Shown: positions 37,817 to 49,935 of the stretch, in pieces
How the letters are laid out: every line of letters begins with the position of its first letter
How positions within the stretch are numbered: position 1 is the first letter of the stretch
Assembly (NCBI RefSeq): GCF_030316825.1
Contig: NZ_JASZYU010000001.1
Coordinates: 930,001-994,000, forward strand
From: Variovorax fucosicus
GTDB lineage: Bacteria > Pseudomonadota > Gammaproteobacteria > Burkholderiales > Burkholderiaceae_C
Reading direction: 5' to 3'
DNA: 64,000 nucleotides
Notes under the pieces: model-generated
Seen by the model: the letters and a program-made list of their open reading frames with translations, nothing else
Database searches by the model: none
Told to the model about the DNA's origin: nothing
Translations under genes and position numbers: made by a program

Positions 37817-38617
37817 ATGGTCGCGCGCGCCGCCCGCCCCCTCGCCCCGACTGCCACCGGCTGGCGCTGGGCCGTGCTCGGCATGCTGTGCGGGGTGCTG
37901 GCAACGCTGGCACTGTTCGCGCCGGCGCGCTGGCTGGCCCAGAGTCTGAAGGACGCAACGAGCGGCCGGCTGGTGCTGGTGAACCCGCGCGGCACCGTCT
38001 GGAACGGCAGCGCCGGCGTGGTGTTCGCCAGCGGCCAGGGCGGCGCCGAATCGATTTCCCTGCCCGGCCTGCTCGACTGGCGGCTGCGTCCGGCCTGGGG
38101 CGGCGTGGCGGCCGCGCTCACCCTACCCTGCTGCGCGCCGCAACCGCTCCACTTCAAGGCGCTGCCGCACACCGATGGCCTGCAACTCGACTGGCAGGAC
38201 GGCCAGTCGCGCTGGCCGGCCGCGCTGCTCAGCGGTTTCGGTGCGCCGTGGAACACGCTCAAGCCCGACGGCGTGCTCGATATCTCCACGCAGGCGTTCT
38301 CGATGCGCTGGAGCGGCCCGCAGCTCGCACTGGCCGGCCGTGCCACGCTGGCGGCCACCGACATTTCGTCCAGCCTGTCAACGCTCAAACCGATGGGCAG
38401 CTATCGCCTCACGCTCGAAGGCGGTGCACAACCAACCCTGCTGCTCGCCACGCGCGAAGGCAGCCTGCAACTCAGCGGCAGCGGCCGCTGGAACGGCCGT
38501 GCGCTGCGCTTCGACGGCGAAGCCAGTGCCGCCCCGGGGCGCGAAGACGCGCTTTCGAATCTTCTGAACATCATCGGACGGCGCGACGGCGCGCGTTCGC
38601 TCATTACACTGGGTTGA
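37817..38617 (+). CDS. gspN: Type II secretion protein GspN
   Basis: A 266-residue protein with an N-terminal membrane anchor (about 19-38) and a periplasmic part with PRGTVWNGSAGV and LLDWRLRPAW, typical GspN motifs. GspN is an accessory protein of many but not all type II systems. It begins 8 bases after gspM and is followed by gspD after 2 bases. Confidence 0.85.
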   Translation: MVARAARPLAPTATGWRWAVLGMLCGVLATLALFAPARWLAQSLKDATSGRLVLVNPRGTVWNGSAGVVFASGQGGAESISLPGLLDWRLRPAWGGVAAALTLPCCAPQPLHFKALPHTDGLQLDWQDGQSRWPAALLSGFGAPWNTLKPDGVLDISTQAFSMRWSGPQLALAGRATLAATDISSSLSTLKPMGSYRLTLEGGAQPTLLLATREGSLQLSGSGRWNGRALRFDGEASAAPGREDALSNLLNIIGRRDGARSLITLG

Positions 38618-38619
38618 CC

Positions 38620-40905
38620 ATGAAGCACCTGTCTTCGCTCGGCGCTCGCACCGGCATCGTCGCACTCGCGGTGCAGGTGCTGTTCGCCACCTGCATACCC
38701 GCCGCATTCGCGCAGCAGGAACCGGGCGCGCCCCGGCGCGGCGAGCCGATCACGCTGAACTTCACCAACGCCGAGATCGAATCGGTGGCCCGCACCATGG
38801 CCGTGGTGACCGGGCGCGACGTGGTGGTGGATCCGCGCGTCAAGGGCACCGTCACACTGCAAACCGACCGCGCCATTGCGCCCGTCGCCGCATTCGACCA
38901 GTTTGCCGCTGCACTGCGGCTGCAGGGCTTCGCCGTGGTGCAGACCGACGGGCTCTACAAGGTGGTGCCCGAGGCCGACGCCAAGATCCTCGCCACCAAC
39001 GTGACGACCTCGACCACCGGCACGCGCGGCGTGGGCGGCAGCCAGATCGTGACGCAGGTGTTCCGCCTCAACTACGAGTCGCCCAACAACCTGCTGCCGG
39101 TGCTGCGGCCGCTTATCGCGCCGAACAACACGATCAACGTGAACCCCGGCAACAACTCGCTGGTGATCACCGACTACGCCGACAACATGCGCCGGCTCGG
39201 CCGCATCATCGCGGCACTCGACGTGCCGAACGCGTCGGACATCGAGGTCATTCCACTCAAGCATTCGGTGGCGACCGACATGGTGCCGCTGGTGCAACGT
39301 CTGGTCGACGGCGGCTCGGGCACCGCCGGTGCTGCGGCGCCGGGCACCGCGGATGCGTCGTTCCGCACCACGCTGCTGGCCGAGCCGCGCAGCAACTCGC
39401 TGATCCTGCGCGCCGCCAACCCGGCCCGCGCGCAGCTGGTGCGCACGCTGGTGGAACGGCTCGATCGCCCGCCGATCGACAACAGCAACGGCGCGGCCGG
39501 CAACATCTACGTGATCTACCTGAAGAACGCCGACGCGGTGCGCCTCGCCGTGACGCTGCGCGCGGCGCTGGCGAGCGACGCGCGCGGCGGCACCAGCGGT
39601 GGCGGCGCCGCCGGCGCGTCGGCACTCAGTGCCGGCACCCAGCCGGTGGCCAACGTCCAGGCGAGCGGCGCGCAGGGAAGCTCGCCAGCCAACACGCCGC
39701 TCAACAACACCAACCAGCCTTCGACCGGTGGCCAGATCCAGGCCGATCCGGCCACCAATTCGCTGATCATCACGGCCTCGGAGCCGCAATACCGGCAGAT
39801 CCGCGCCGTCGTCGACCGGCTCGACGGCCGCCGCGCGCAGGTGATGATCGAAAGCCTGATCGTCGAGGTCAACGCCACCAAGGCGGCCGAGTTCGGCGTG
39901 CAGTGGCAAAGCGCGCTCGGCAAGAGCGGCGACCGCAACGTCGGCGTGATCGGCACCAATTCGAGCCTGGGCGGGCAGAACATCATCGACCTTGCAGTCG
40001 GCCTCGCCACCAGCAACACGGCGACGCGGCCCTCGACCGGTCTCAACTTCGGCATCGGGCACCGCATCAATGGCCAGTACGTGCTGGGCTTCCTTGCGCG
40101 CTTTCTGGCCAGCAACGGCGAGGGCAACGTGTTGTCCACGCCCAACCTGCTGACGCTCGACAACGAAGAGGCCAAGATCGTGATCGGCCAGAACGTGCCG
40201 TTCGTGACCGGACAGTACGCGAGTACCAACGGCAACACCTCGACCATCAACCCATTCACCACCGTCGAGCGCAAGGACGTGGGCCTGACGATGCGCGTGA
40301 AGCCGCAGATCAACGAGAACGGCACGATCAAGCTGGCGATCTTCCAGGAGGTCTCGAACGTCGACGCCGCCACCCGCAACGACCTGAACGGCCCGACCAC
40401 CAACAAGCGCAGCATCGAGTCGAACGTGCTGGTTGAAGACGGCAGCGTCGTGCTGCTCGGCGGCCTGCTGCAGGACGACTATTCGTCCAGCACCGAGAAG
40501 ATCCCGCTGGCCGGCGACATCCCGATCATCGGCAACCTGTTCAAGAGCGAGACGCGCAGCCGCAACAAGACCAACCTGATGGTCTTCCTCCGGCCGGTGG
40601 TGATGCGCGACGGTACGAGTACCGATGCGTTCTCGGCCGACCGCTACGACATGATGCGCCAGCTGCAGCAGGGCACCCAGCCGCAGAGCACGCTGCCGCT
40701 GAACTCGGTGCGGGAATCGGCCGTGCTGGCGCCGCTGCCGGAACCCACGCCGACGCCGGGCGTGCCGTCGGATCGCCGCATCGAAGGCACGCGCTTGGTG
40801 CCGCCGCCGCTGATGCCGATGAACAACTCCCGCCTCGGCACTGGCCCGCTGAAAGGCGCGCTGCCGCCCACGGCCGACCCGACCAGCGCGCGCGAACTAC
40901 CGTGA
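38620..40905 (+). CDS. gspD: Type II secretion secretin GspD
   Basis: The 761-residue outer-membrane channel has a signal peptide ending near residue 31, an N0 domain (ITLNFTNAEIESVARTMA), N1-N3 domains (FRLNYESPNNLLPVLRPL and two SNSLII/TNSLIITA blocks), a Gly/Ser/Ala-rich loop in N3 (about 325-370), and the secretin core with VPFVTGQY and VGLTMRVKPQI. The Pro-rich C-terminus has no recognisable pilotin-binding S-domain. Confidence 0.95.
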   Translation: MKHLSSLGARTGIVALAVQVLFATCIPAAFAQQEPGAPRRGEPITLNFTNAEIESVARTMAVVTGRDVVVDPRVKGTVTLQTDRAIAPVAAFDQFAAALRLQGFAVVQTDGLYKVVPEADAKILATNVTTSTTGTRGVGGSQIVTQVFRLNYESPNNLLPVLRPLIAPNNTINVNPGNNSLVITDYADNMRRLGRIIAALDVPNASDIEVIPLKHSVATDMVPLVQRLVDGGSGTAGAAAPGTADASFRTTLLAEPRSNSLILRAANPARAQLVRTLVERLDRPPIDNSNGAAGNIYVIYLKNADAVRLAVTLRAALASDARGGTSGGGAAGASALSAGTQPVANVQASGAQGSSPANTPLNNTNQPSTGGQIQADPATNSLIITASEPQYRQIRAVVDRLDGRRAQVMIESLIVEVNATKAAEFGVQWQSALGKSGDRNVGVIGTNSSLGGQNIIDLAVGLATSNTATRPSTGLNFGIGHRINGQYVLGFLARFLASNGEGNVLSTPNLLTLDNEEAKIVIGQNVPFVTGQYASTNGNTSTINPFTTVERKDVGLTMRVKPQINENGTIKLAIFQEVSNVDAATRNDLNGPTTNKRSIESNVLVEDGSVVLLGGLLQDDYSSSTEKIPLAGDIPIIGNLFKSETRSRNKTNLMVFLRPVVMRDGTSTDAFSADRYDMMRQLQQGTQPQSTLPLNSVRESAVLAPLPEPTPTPGVPSDRRIEGTRLVPPPLMPMNNSRLGTGPLKGALPPTADPTSARELP

Positions 40906-42296
40906 TGCGCTACCCGCTGCCCTACGCCTTCGCGCGCAGCCAGCAATTGCTGCTGGAGCAGGCCGACGACGGCAGCGCCACACTGTGGATGCCGCAGAAC
41001 CCGCCGCGCAGTGCGCTCGGCGAGGTGATGCGCAAGTACGCGGTGACGTCGTTCGAGCCGCTCACGGCACCGGTGCTTGCGCAGCGCATCAGCGCGGCCT
41101 ATGCGCAGGGCGAATCGAGTGCGGCCTCGGTGGTGAGCGAGGTGCAGAGCGACGCCGACCTCACGCGCATGATGCAGGAACTGCCGGCAGTGGAAGACCT
41201 GCTGGAAAACGCCGGCGATGCGCCGATCATCCGCATGCTGAACGCGCTGTTGACGCAGGCCGCGCGCGACGGCGCCAGCGACATCCACATCGAGCCGTAT
41301 GAACGGACGTCATCGGTGCGCTTTCGCATCGACGGCACGCTGCGCGAAGTGGTGCAGCCGAACCGTGCGCTGCATGCGGCGCTGATCTCGCGGCTGAAGA
41401 TCATGGCCGACCTCGACATCGCCGAGAAGCGCCTGCCGCAGGACGGCCGCATCAGCCTGCGCATCGGCACGCGCGCGGTCGACGTGCGTGTGTCGACCCT
41501 GCCGAGCGCGCACGGCGAGCGCGCCGTGCTGCGGCTGCTCGACAAGACCGAATCCAAGCTCACGCTCGAAGCGGTCGGCATGCAGGGCGACACGCTGTCG
41601 CGTTTCGAGCAATTGATCAGCCAGCCACACGGCATCATCCTCGTGACCGGGCCGACCGGCTCCGGCAAGACCACCACGCTCTACGCAGCGCTGGGCCGGC
41701 TCGATGCCAGCCGCAGCAACATCATGACGGTGGAAGACCCGATCGAATACGAGCTGGCGGGCGTCGGGCAGACCCAGGTCAACGCCAAGATCGAGCTGAC
41801 CTTCGCCAAGGCGCTGCGCGCGATCCTGCGGCAGGATCCGGACGTGATCATGATCGGCGAAATCCGCGATTTCGAGACCGCGCAGATTGCGATCCAGGCC
41901 TCGCTCACAGGCCATCTGGTGCTGGCCACGCTGCACACCAACGACTCGGTGAGCGCCGTGACGCGGCTGACCGACATGGGTGTGGAGCCTTTCCTGCTGA
42001 GTTCCTCGCTGCTCGGCGTGCTGGCGCAGCGGCTGGTGCGCAAGGTCTGCACGGTGTGCCAGGGGCCGGGCTGCGAAGCCTGCGGCCAGACCGGCTACCA
42101 GGGCCGCACCGGCATCTTTGAGTTGCTGGTGGCCGACGACGCGGTGCAATCGCTGATCCACAGCCGCGCTCCCGAAAGCCAGCTGTTCGTCGCGGCCGAA
42201 CGCGGCGGCCTGCGCTCGATGCGGGAAGACGGCGAGCGGCTGGTGGAAACCGGCATCACCTCACGCGCCGAACTGCTGCGCGTGACCAGAGACTAG
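40905..42296 (+). CDS. gspE: Type II secretion ATPase GspE
   Basis: A 463-residue secretion ATPase. Walker A is GPTGSGKTT (249-257), the Asp box is SDIHIEPYE (125-133), Walker B is DPDVIMIGEIRD (311-322) and the His box is LATLHTND. The zinc motif is C382-x2-C385-x4-C390-x2-C393, much shorter than the usual spacing of over twenty residues between pairs. The ATG overlaps the gspD stop (TGATG); a GTG three bases earlier is possible. It drives pseudopilus assembly at the cytoplasmic face. Confidence 0.94.
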   Translation: MRYPLPYAFARSQQLLLEQADDGSATLWMPQNPPRSALGEVMRKYAVTSFEPLTAPVLAQRISAAYAQGESSAASVVSEVQSDADLTRMMQELPAVEDLLENAGDAPIIRMLNALLTQAARDGASDIHIEPYERTSSVRFRIDGTLREVVQPNRALHAALISRLKIMADLDIAEKRLPQDGRISLRIGTRAVDVRVSTLPSAHGERAVLRLLDKTESKLTLEAVGMQGDTLSRFEQLISQPHGIILVTGPTGSGKTTTLYAALGRLDASRSNIMTVEDPIEYELAGVGQTQVNAKIELTFAKALRAILRQDPDVIMIGEIRDFETAQIAIQASLTGHLVLATLHTNDSVSAVTRLTDMGVEPFLLSSSLLGVLAQRLVRKVCTVCQGPGCEACGQTGYQGRTGIFELLVADDAVQSLIHSRAPESQLFVAAERGGLRSMREDGERLVETGITSRAELLRVTRD

Positions 42297-42298
42297 CC

Positions 42299-42868
42299 TC
42301 AGTCCATCACCACCAGATTGCGCGTCTGCGGGTCGGTCGTCACTTCGCTGACCCGGCCCGATCGGTCGAACTGCACCTGGAACTCGCTGAAGCTGCCGAG
42401 CCACATGCGCCAGGTCGGCGCGTCGAGGTTCGGGTTCTCGCTGCTGATCGGGTAGCCGACCGCCATCGCCACCTGTTCGCGCGTCATGCCTTTGGCGATG
42501 CGTGCGGACTTGATGGCATCGCGGATCTTCGGTGGAAATTTTGCGATCTTGGCCGAGGGATCCTCGGTCACCACCCAGCGTTTGGCGAAAGTGCCCAGAT
42601 CGAGATCGCGGCTGTAGTCGTTGCCGATCGCCTGCTTGGCGCCGTTGATTTCCACCTGCACGCGGCTGCGGCCATAGCCCGTCACCCGGGTCGGCGTGCC
42701 GACCGGAATCACGCGCTTACCGCTTTCGGCATAGTTGCTGTCGCTGATCCAGCTGCCGTCGGAGCGCACGTTGCAGCAGAGGTAACCGTCGTAGGTGGGC
42801 TGAGCCGCCGCGGGGAGCGAAAACGCGCCAAGCAGCGCGGCGCCGGCAATGAAATGAAGCAACGACAT
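42299..42868 (-). CDS. Periplasmic BamE/SmpA-like small protein
   Basis: A 189-residue protein with a signal peptide ending near residue 22 (AAA). The mature part has CC at about 31-32, and the region ARIAKGMTREQVAMAVGYP ... WRMWLGSFSEFQVQFDRSGRVSEV resembles the BamE/OmlA fold. No lipobox is seen. It is transcribed against the gsp genes and splits gspE from gspF. Whether it helps the secretin or is an unrelated insertion is unknown. Confidence 0.65.
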   Translation of the reverse strand: MSLLHFIAGAALLGAFSLPAAAQPTYDGYLCCNVRSDGSWISDSNYAESGKRVIPVGTPTRVTGYGRSRVQVEINGAKQAIGNDYSRDLDLGTFAKRWVVTEDPSAKIAKFPPKIRDAIKSARIAKGMTREQVAMAVGYPISSENPNLDAPTWRMWLGSFSEFQVQFDRSGRVSEVTTDPQTRNLVVMD

Positions 42869-42966
42869 GGCAGAGTCTCCTCAATGGTCGATTGCGAAAC
42901 ACAAGGCGGCGAAGAACGGTGCCAAACGCCGACAATGCAGGCTCGCGCATTTTGCCGACAACCACC

Positions 42967-44199
42967 ATGCCCGCCTATTCCTTTGAAGCCATAGACCAAC
43001 AGGGCCAGACCCGCAAAGGCGTGCTGGAGGCCGACACGGCACGCGCCGCTCGCGGGCTGCTGCGCGCGCAGGCGCTGATTCCGCTGACGGTCGCCTCGGT
43101 CGGCGGCCAGAACCCGGACACGCCCGATCGCGGCGGCTGGCGGCGCTGGTTCGGCGGCGGACGGGTGTTCAACGCCACCGGCCTCGCCGTCTGGACACGC
43201 CAGATTGCCGGGCTCGTCTCGTCCGGCCTCACGCTGGAGCGCGCACTCACCGCGCTGACCGAAGAAGCCGAAACCGAAGCCGAGCGCAACCTGATCGCAT
43301 CGCTGCGCGCCGAGGTGAACGCCGGCTCGCAATTCGGCCGCGCGCTGGCGCGGCACCCGCGCGAGTTCACGCCGATCTACACCGCCGTGATCAGCGCCGG
43401 CGAGCAAACCGGCAACCTCGGCCTGGTGCTCGAACGACTGGCCGACGACCTCGAGCAGCGCCAGGCGCTGCAGCAGAAACTGGTGGGCGCGGCGCTCTAT
43501 CCGGCCATCGTGACGCTGGTGGCCATCGCCATCGTGATCTTTCTGGTGACCTACGTCGTGCCGCAGGTCGCCAACGTGTTCGCCGGCACCAAGCGGGCGC
43601 TGCCGTTTCTCACCTCGGCCATGCTGGCGATCAGCGCGTTCGTGCGCGACTACGGCTGGGTGCTCCTGGCTGCTTTCGTGCTGTTTGTCGTGGGCGCCCG
43701 GATGGCGCTCGCCAACGCCTCGTTCCGCCTGAAGTTCGATGCCGCCTGGCTGAAGCTGCCGCTGGTCGGCAAACTGGCCCGCGGCTACAACGCGGCACGC
43801 TTCGCCAGCACGCTGGCGATGCTGGCGACGGCCGGCGTGCCGATCCTGCGTGCGCTGCAGGCCGCGGCCGAAACGCTGGGCAACCACGCGATGCGCGCCG
43901 ACGCGCTAGACGCGCTGGTGCTGGTGCGCGAAGGCGCGCCGCTCGCCTCGGCGCTCTCGCAGAAAAAACGCTTTCCCGGCCTGGTCTCGATGTTCGCGCG
44001 ACTCGGCGAGCAAACCGGCCAGTTGCCGCTGATGCTGCAGCGCGCCGCCAACCAGCTCGGCGCCGAAGTGCAGCGCCGCGCGATGCACCTGGCGACCATC
44101 CTCGAACCGCTGCTGATCGTGGCGATGGGCGGGGTCGTGATGCTGATCGTGCTGGCGGTCCTGATGCCGATCATCCAGCTCAACCAATTCGTCAAATGA
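42967..44199 (+). CDS. gspF: Type II secretion platform protein GspF
   Basis: The 410-residue protein starts MPAYSFEAIDQQGQTRKGV, the usual GspF start, and has two T2SSF domains (VWTRQIAGLVSSGLTLERAL and RFASTLAMLATAGVPILRAL), each followed by membrane segments, three in all. It forms the inner-membrane core of the pseudopilus assembly machine. It stands apart from gspE because of the antisense gene. Confidence 0.94.
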   Translation: MPAYSFEAIDQQGQTRKGVLEADTARAARGLLRAQALIPLTVASVGGQNPDTPDRGGWRRWFGGGRVFNATGLAVWTRQIAGLVSSGLTLERALTALTEEAETEAERNLIASLRAEVNAGSQFGRALARHPREFTPIYTAVISAGEQTGNLGLVLERLADDLEQRQALQQKLVGAALYPAIVTLVAIAIVIFLVTYVVPQVANVFAGTKRALPFLTSAMLAISAFVRDYGWVLLAAFVLFVVGARMALANASFRLKFDAAWLKLPLVGKLARGYNAARFASTLAMLATAGVPILRALQAAAETLGNHAMRADALDALVLVREGAPLASALSQKKRFPGLVSMFARLGEQTGQLPLMLQRAANQLGAEVQRRAMHLATILEPLLIVAMGGVVMLIVLAVLMPIIQLNQFVK

Positions 44200-44215
44200 A
44201 GCTCAGGGTGCACGC

Positions 44216-46515
<2,300 letters not shown>

Positions 46516-46575
46516 GCGGCCATCCGCTTCAGCGCCGCCTAAGGGAGGCAGCGCCGCCGACGCTACGATCGGCAG

Positions 46576-48375
46576 ATGGCCCCTTCCACTGCGCTCTCGC
46601 AAACCCAGTCCTTCCTCGCCACCCTGCGCCGCGTTTGGCGCCTCGCGGCGCCGTACTTCCGATCCGAGGAAAAGTGGAAGGCGCGCGGCCTTCTGCTGTG
46701 CGTGGTGGTACTGAACCTCGGCACGGTTTACGTCACGGTGCTCATCAACGACTGGAGCCGCGTCTTCTACGACGCCCTGCAGGCCAAGAACCAGCCAGTG
46801 TTCTGGACGCAGCTGCTGCGCTTTACCTACATTGCGATGGCGGGCATTCTGGTGGCCGTGCTCAAGTTCTACCTCACGCAGTTGCTGCAGGTTCGCTGGC
46901 GGGCATGGATGACGCGCAGCTATATGGCGCGCTGGATGGCGCACCACACCTTCTACCGGCTGGAACTCGCACGCTATGCCAAGCCCGCGGCCGGTTCAGG
47001 CGCGCAACCGGTCAATCCCGACAACCCCGACCAGCGCCTCCAGGAGGACATGCATCTTTTCACCGCCAGCACGGTGTCGCTGTCGATGGGCATCCTGAAC
47101 TCGGTCGTGACGCTGGTCACCTTCATCGGCATCCTGTGGTCACTGTCGGGCCCGCTCTCCTTCACGCTGGCCGGGCACGCCTTCAACATCCCTGGCTACA
47201 TGGTCTGGGTGGCCGTGCTGTATTGCGTCGTCGGCACCACCATCACGCACTTCATCGGTCGCTCGCTGATCGGCCTCAATTTTCGCCAGCAACGTTTCGA
47301 GGCCGACTTCCGCCATCACTTGGTGCGCGTGCGCGAGCACAGCGAGGCGATCGCACTGGATCGCGGGGAGACGGTCGAGCATGCACAGCTCGATACTCGG
47401 TTTTCGAGCGTGCTGCGCAACTACCTCGCGCTGGTTCGGCAGCAAAAGAACCTGGTGGCTTTCACCGCCTCCTTCGCCCAGTTGTCGGTGGTGTTCCCGT
47501 TCTTCCTGGCGGCGCCGCGCTTCTTCAGCGGCGCGATCCAGTTCGGTGAGCTGATGCAGATCTCGCGCACCTTTAGCACGGTGCAGGATGCGCTGTCGTG
47601 GTTCGTCGAAAACTACGACAGCGTGGCCGCCTGGCGTGCCACCGCCGACCGGCTCACGAGCTTCGACGACGCGATGCAGGCGCATGCCAAGCCGGACGGC
47701 GCGCTGGTGCGCGGGCACATGGACAACGCCCTCGCAACGAGGGATCTCGACGTGACCCTGCCGGACGGTACGCCGCTGCTGGCCGGCGCGGCGCTGGCGG
47801 TGCAGCCCGGTGACACGGTGCTGTTGCAAGGGCCTTCGGGCAGTGGCAAGTCGACCCTGTTCCGCGCTTTCGCTGGCATCTGGCCCTTCGCGCGCGGGCA
47901 CGTCAACGTGCCGGGCAACGCGATGTTCATTCCGCAGCGGCCCTACGTGCCGGACGGCACCCTGCGTGATGCCCTGGCCTACCCGAACCCCGCTGCCGAC
48001 TACAGCGACGAGGCGCTGAAGAAAGCGCTCGCCGACGCCCTGCTGCCCGACTTGGCCGGCCGGCTCGACGACAGCGACGCGTGGAGTCAGAAGCTTTCGG
48101 GCGGGGAACAGCAGCGCCTTGCGATCGCGCGGGTGCTGCTCAAGAAGCCGGCCTGGCTGTTCGCCGACGAAGCCACCAGCGCACTCGATGCCGAGGCCGA
48201 GAGCACCCTGTACAAACGGCTCGCGGCGACCGTGCATTCCGCCGGCGGCGCCATGGTGTCGATCGCGCACCGGGCCGCCGTGGCCGACCACCACCGACAG
48301 CGCTGGACGCTCGTGCCGGAGGCCGAAGGCGCGCCGGCCCGCTACCGCCTGCGCATTGAAGGAGCCTCCGCATGA
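46576..48375 (+). CDS. ABC transporter with SbmA/BacA-like membrane domain (YddA type)
   Basis: A 599-residue half transporter. The N-terminal part (about 1-370) is the SbmA_BacA/ABC_membrane_2 type, with LINDWSRVFYDALQAKN and LNFRQQRFEADFRHHLVRVREHSEAIAL. The C-terminal ATPase has Walker A GPSGSGKS (419-426), signature LSGGEQQR and Walker B AWLFADEATSALD. Homologues are called vitamin B12/bleomycin/antimicrobial peptide transporters, but the bacterial substrate is usually unknown. The downstream gene overlaps its stop. Confidence 0.9.
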   Translation: MAPSTALSQTQSFLATLRRVWRLAAPYFRSEEKWKARGLLLCVVVLNLGTVYVTVLINDWSRVFYDALQAKNQPVFWTQLLRFTYIAMAGILVAVLKFYLTQLLQVRWRAWMTRSYMARWMAHHTFYRLELARYAKPAAGSGAQPVNPDNPDQRLQEDMHLFTASTVSLSMGILNSVVTLVTFIGILWSLSGPLSFTLAGHAFNIPGYMVWVAVLYCVVGTTITHFIGRSLIGLNFRQQRFEADFRHHLVRVREHSEAIALDRGETVEHAQLDTRFSSVLRNYLALVRQQKNLVAFTASFAQLSVVFPFFLAAPRFFSGAIQFGELMQISRTFSTVQDALSWFVENYDSVAAWRATADRLTSFDDAMQAHAKPDGALVRGHMDNALATRDLDVTLPDGTPLLAGAALAVQPGDTVLLQGPSGSGKSTLFRAFAGIWPFARGHVNVPGNAMFIPQRPYVPDGTLRDALAYPNPAADYSDEALKKALADALLPDLAGRLDDSDAWSQKLSGGEQQRLAIARVLLKKPAWLFADEATSALDAEAESTLYKRLAATVHSAGGAMVSIAHRAAVADHHRQRWTLVPEAEGAPARYRLRIEGASA

Positions 48376-48713
48376 CCATCGCCGACACGCCCGAGCCGCC
48401 CTACTACGCCGTGATCTTCAGCTCGCTGCGCACCGACGGCGACAACGGCTATGGCGCCATGGCCGAGCGCATGGACGCGCTCGCGGCACAGCAGCCGGGC
48501 TACCTCGGCGTCGAGTCGGCCCGGGAAGGCCTCGGCATCACGGTGAGCTACTGGCGCGACCTCGCCTCGATCCGTGCCTGGAAGGCCAACGCCGAGCACC
48601 TGGTCGCGCAGCAGACCGGTCGCAGCACCTGGTACACCGACTACAAGACGCGCATTTGCAAGGTCGAGCGCGACTACGGCCTCGACGACGCGTTCGCTTC
48701 GCGCACCGAATAG
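48372..48713 (+). CDS. Antibiotic biosynthesis monooxygenase (ABM)-domain protein
   Basis: A 113-residue single-domain protein with the dimeric alpha-beta barrel pattern: [48 protein letters not shown]. Members are small heme- or quinone-related oxygenases or stress proteins. ATG overlaps the ABC gene stop (ATGA). Its 3' end overlaps the convergent queC gene by 40 bases. Confidence 0.85.
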   Translation: MTIADTPEPPYYAVIFSSLRTDGDNGYGAMAERMDALAAQQPGYLGVESAREGLGITVSYWRDLASIRAWKANAEHLVAQQTGRSTWYTDYKTRICKVERDYGLDDAFASRTE

Positions 48714-49393
48714 CGCTCCCAGCCCCGCTGGCGCAGTTCGCAGGCCGGACAGGTGCCACAGCCATAGCCCCAGGCATGGCGATGCACGCGGTCGCCGAGG
48801 TAGCAGGTGTGGGTGTCTTCGACGATCAGGTCGATCAACGGCTGGCCGCCGAGCGAATCGGCGAGCCGCCAGGTGTCGGCCTTGTCGATCCACATCAGCG
48901 GCGTCTCGATCAGCAGGCGCCGCTCCAGCCCGAGCGACAGCGCGAGTTGCATCGCCTTCATGGTGTCGTCGCGGCAGTCCGGATAGCCCGAGAAGTCGGT
49001 TTCGCAGACGCCGGTGACGATCACCTGCAGCCCGCGGCGATAGGCCAGCGCACCGGCGAGCGTGAGGAACAGCAGGTTGCGTCCCGGCACGAAGGTGTTG
49101 GGCAAGCCGTCCGCCTGCATCGCGAACGCCACCTCGTCGGTGAGCGAGGAGCCACCGAGCTGGTGCAACGCGTCGAGCGTGAGCGTGTGGTCTTCGCCAA
49201 GCCGCGGCGCCCAGGCCGGAAAGCGCTCGCGCAGGTGGGCCAGCACCACGCCGCGCATGTCGAGCTCGACGCGGTGGCGCTGGCCGTAGTCGAAGCCGAG
49301 CGTTTCCACGCGTTCGTATTTGGAGAGCGCCTGGGCCAGGCAGGTGGTGGAGTCCTGCCCGCCGGAAAACAGGACAAGGGCGGTCGTGTGCAT
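48674..49393 (-). CDS. queC: 7-cyano-7-deazaguanine synthase (QueC)
   Basis: The 239-residue enzyme converts 7-carboxy-7-deazaguanine to preQ0 with ATP and ammonia for queuosine tRNA modification. The PP-loop motif is [12 protein letters not shown] near the start. The zinc site is in the C-terminal CGTCPAC motif plus an upstream cysteine. The ATG at 49393 (MHTTALVLF) is preferred to upstream starts, which add unrelated sequence. It is alone on the minus strand. Confidence 0.94.
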   Translation of the reverse strand: MHTTALVLFSGGQDSTTCLAQALSKYERVETLGFDYGQRHRVELDMRGVVLAHLRERFPAWAPRLGEDHTLTLDALHQLGGSSLTDEVAFAMQADGLPNTFVPGRNLLFLTLAGALAYRRGLQVIVTGVCETDFSGYPDCRDDTMKAMQLALSLGLERRLLIETPLMWIDKADTWRLADSLGGQPLIDLIVEDTHTCYLGDRVHRHAWGYGCGTCPACELRQRGWERYSVREANASSRP

Positions 49394-49478
49394 CGGAAGT
49401 TTCGGTCTGGAAAAGCCGCTGTAGGCCAAGCGCGCAAGTTTCGCAGCATCCCCCGGTTCGGTCGCTACGATCCGGCGC

Positions 49479-49889
49479 ATGACCACCCGATACCTGCTGG
49501 CTTGGGCCGCCACCTTCATTGCAATGATCGCGATCGACCTGCTCTGGCTGGGCGTGATCGCCAAGGGGCTGTACCAGCAGGGCATGGGCAATCTGATGGC
49601 GCCGCAGCCGCGGCTCGCAGTTGCCGCGCTGTTCTACCTGATGTACCCGGTCGGGCTGGTGATCTTCGCGGTGCTGCCCGGGATGGCGGCGGACAGCCTC
49701 GCGCGTGCGGCACTGCTGGGCGCGCTGTTCGGCCTGTTCGCGTACGGCACCTACGACCTGACCAACCTCGCCGCGGTGCGCGGCTGGCCGGTCGGCCTGT
49801 CGTTGATCGACATGGCCTGGGGCACGTTCGTCAGTGGCGTCTCTGCAACAGCGGGGCTCGCCGCATTGCGCTGGATCAGTTCGCGCTGA
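49479..49889 (+). CDS. DUF2177 family membrane protein
   Basis: A 136-residue protein with four membrane segments (about 5-25, 45-68, 75-95, 108-130). [15 protein letters not shown] and [10 protein letters not shown] are the conserved blocks of DUF2177. Its function is unknown. It is coded between queC (divergent) and the acyltransferase gene, 46 bases upstream of it. Confidence 0.82.
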   Translation: MTTRYLLAWAATFIAMIAIDLLWLGVIAKGLYQQGMGNLMAPQPRLAVAALFYLMYPVGLVIFAVLPGMAADSLARAALLGALFGLFAYGTYDLTNLAAVRGWPVGLSLIDMAWGTFVSGVSATAGLAALRWISSR

Positions 49890-49935
49890 CCGCTTCCGGG
49901 GAAAATCAAGGCCTCTTTGGGAAGAGGCTGATCGA

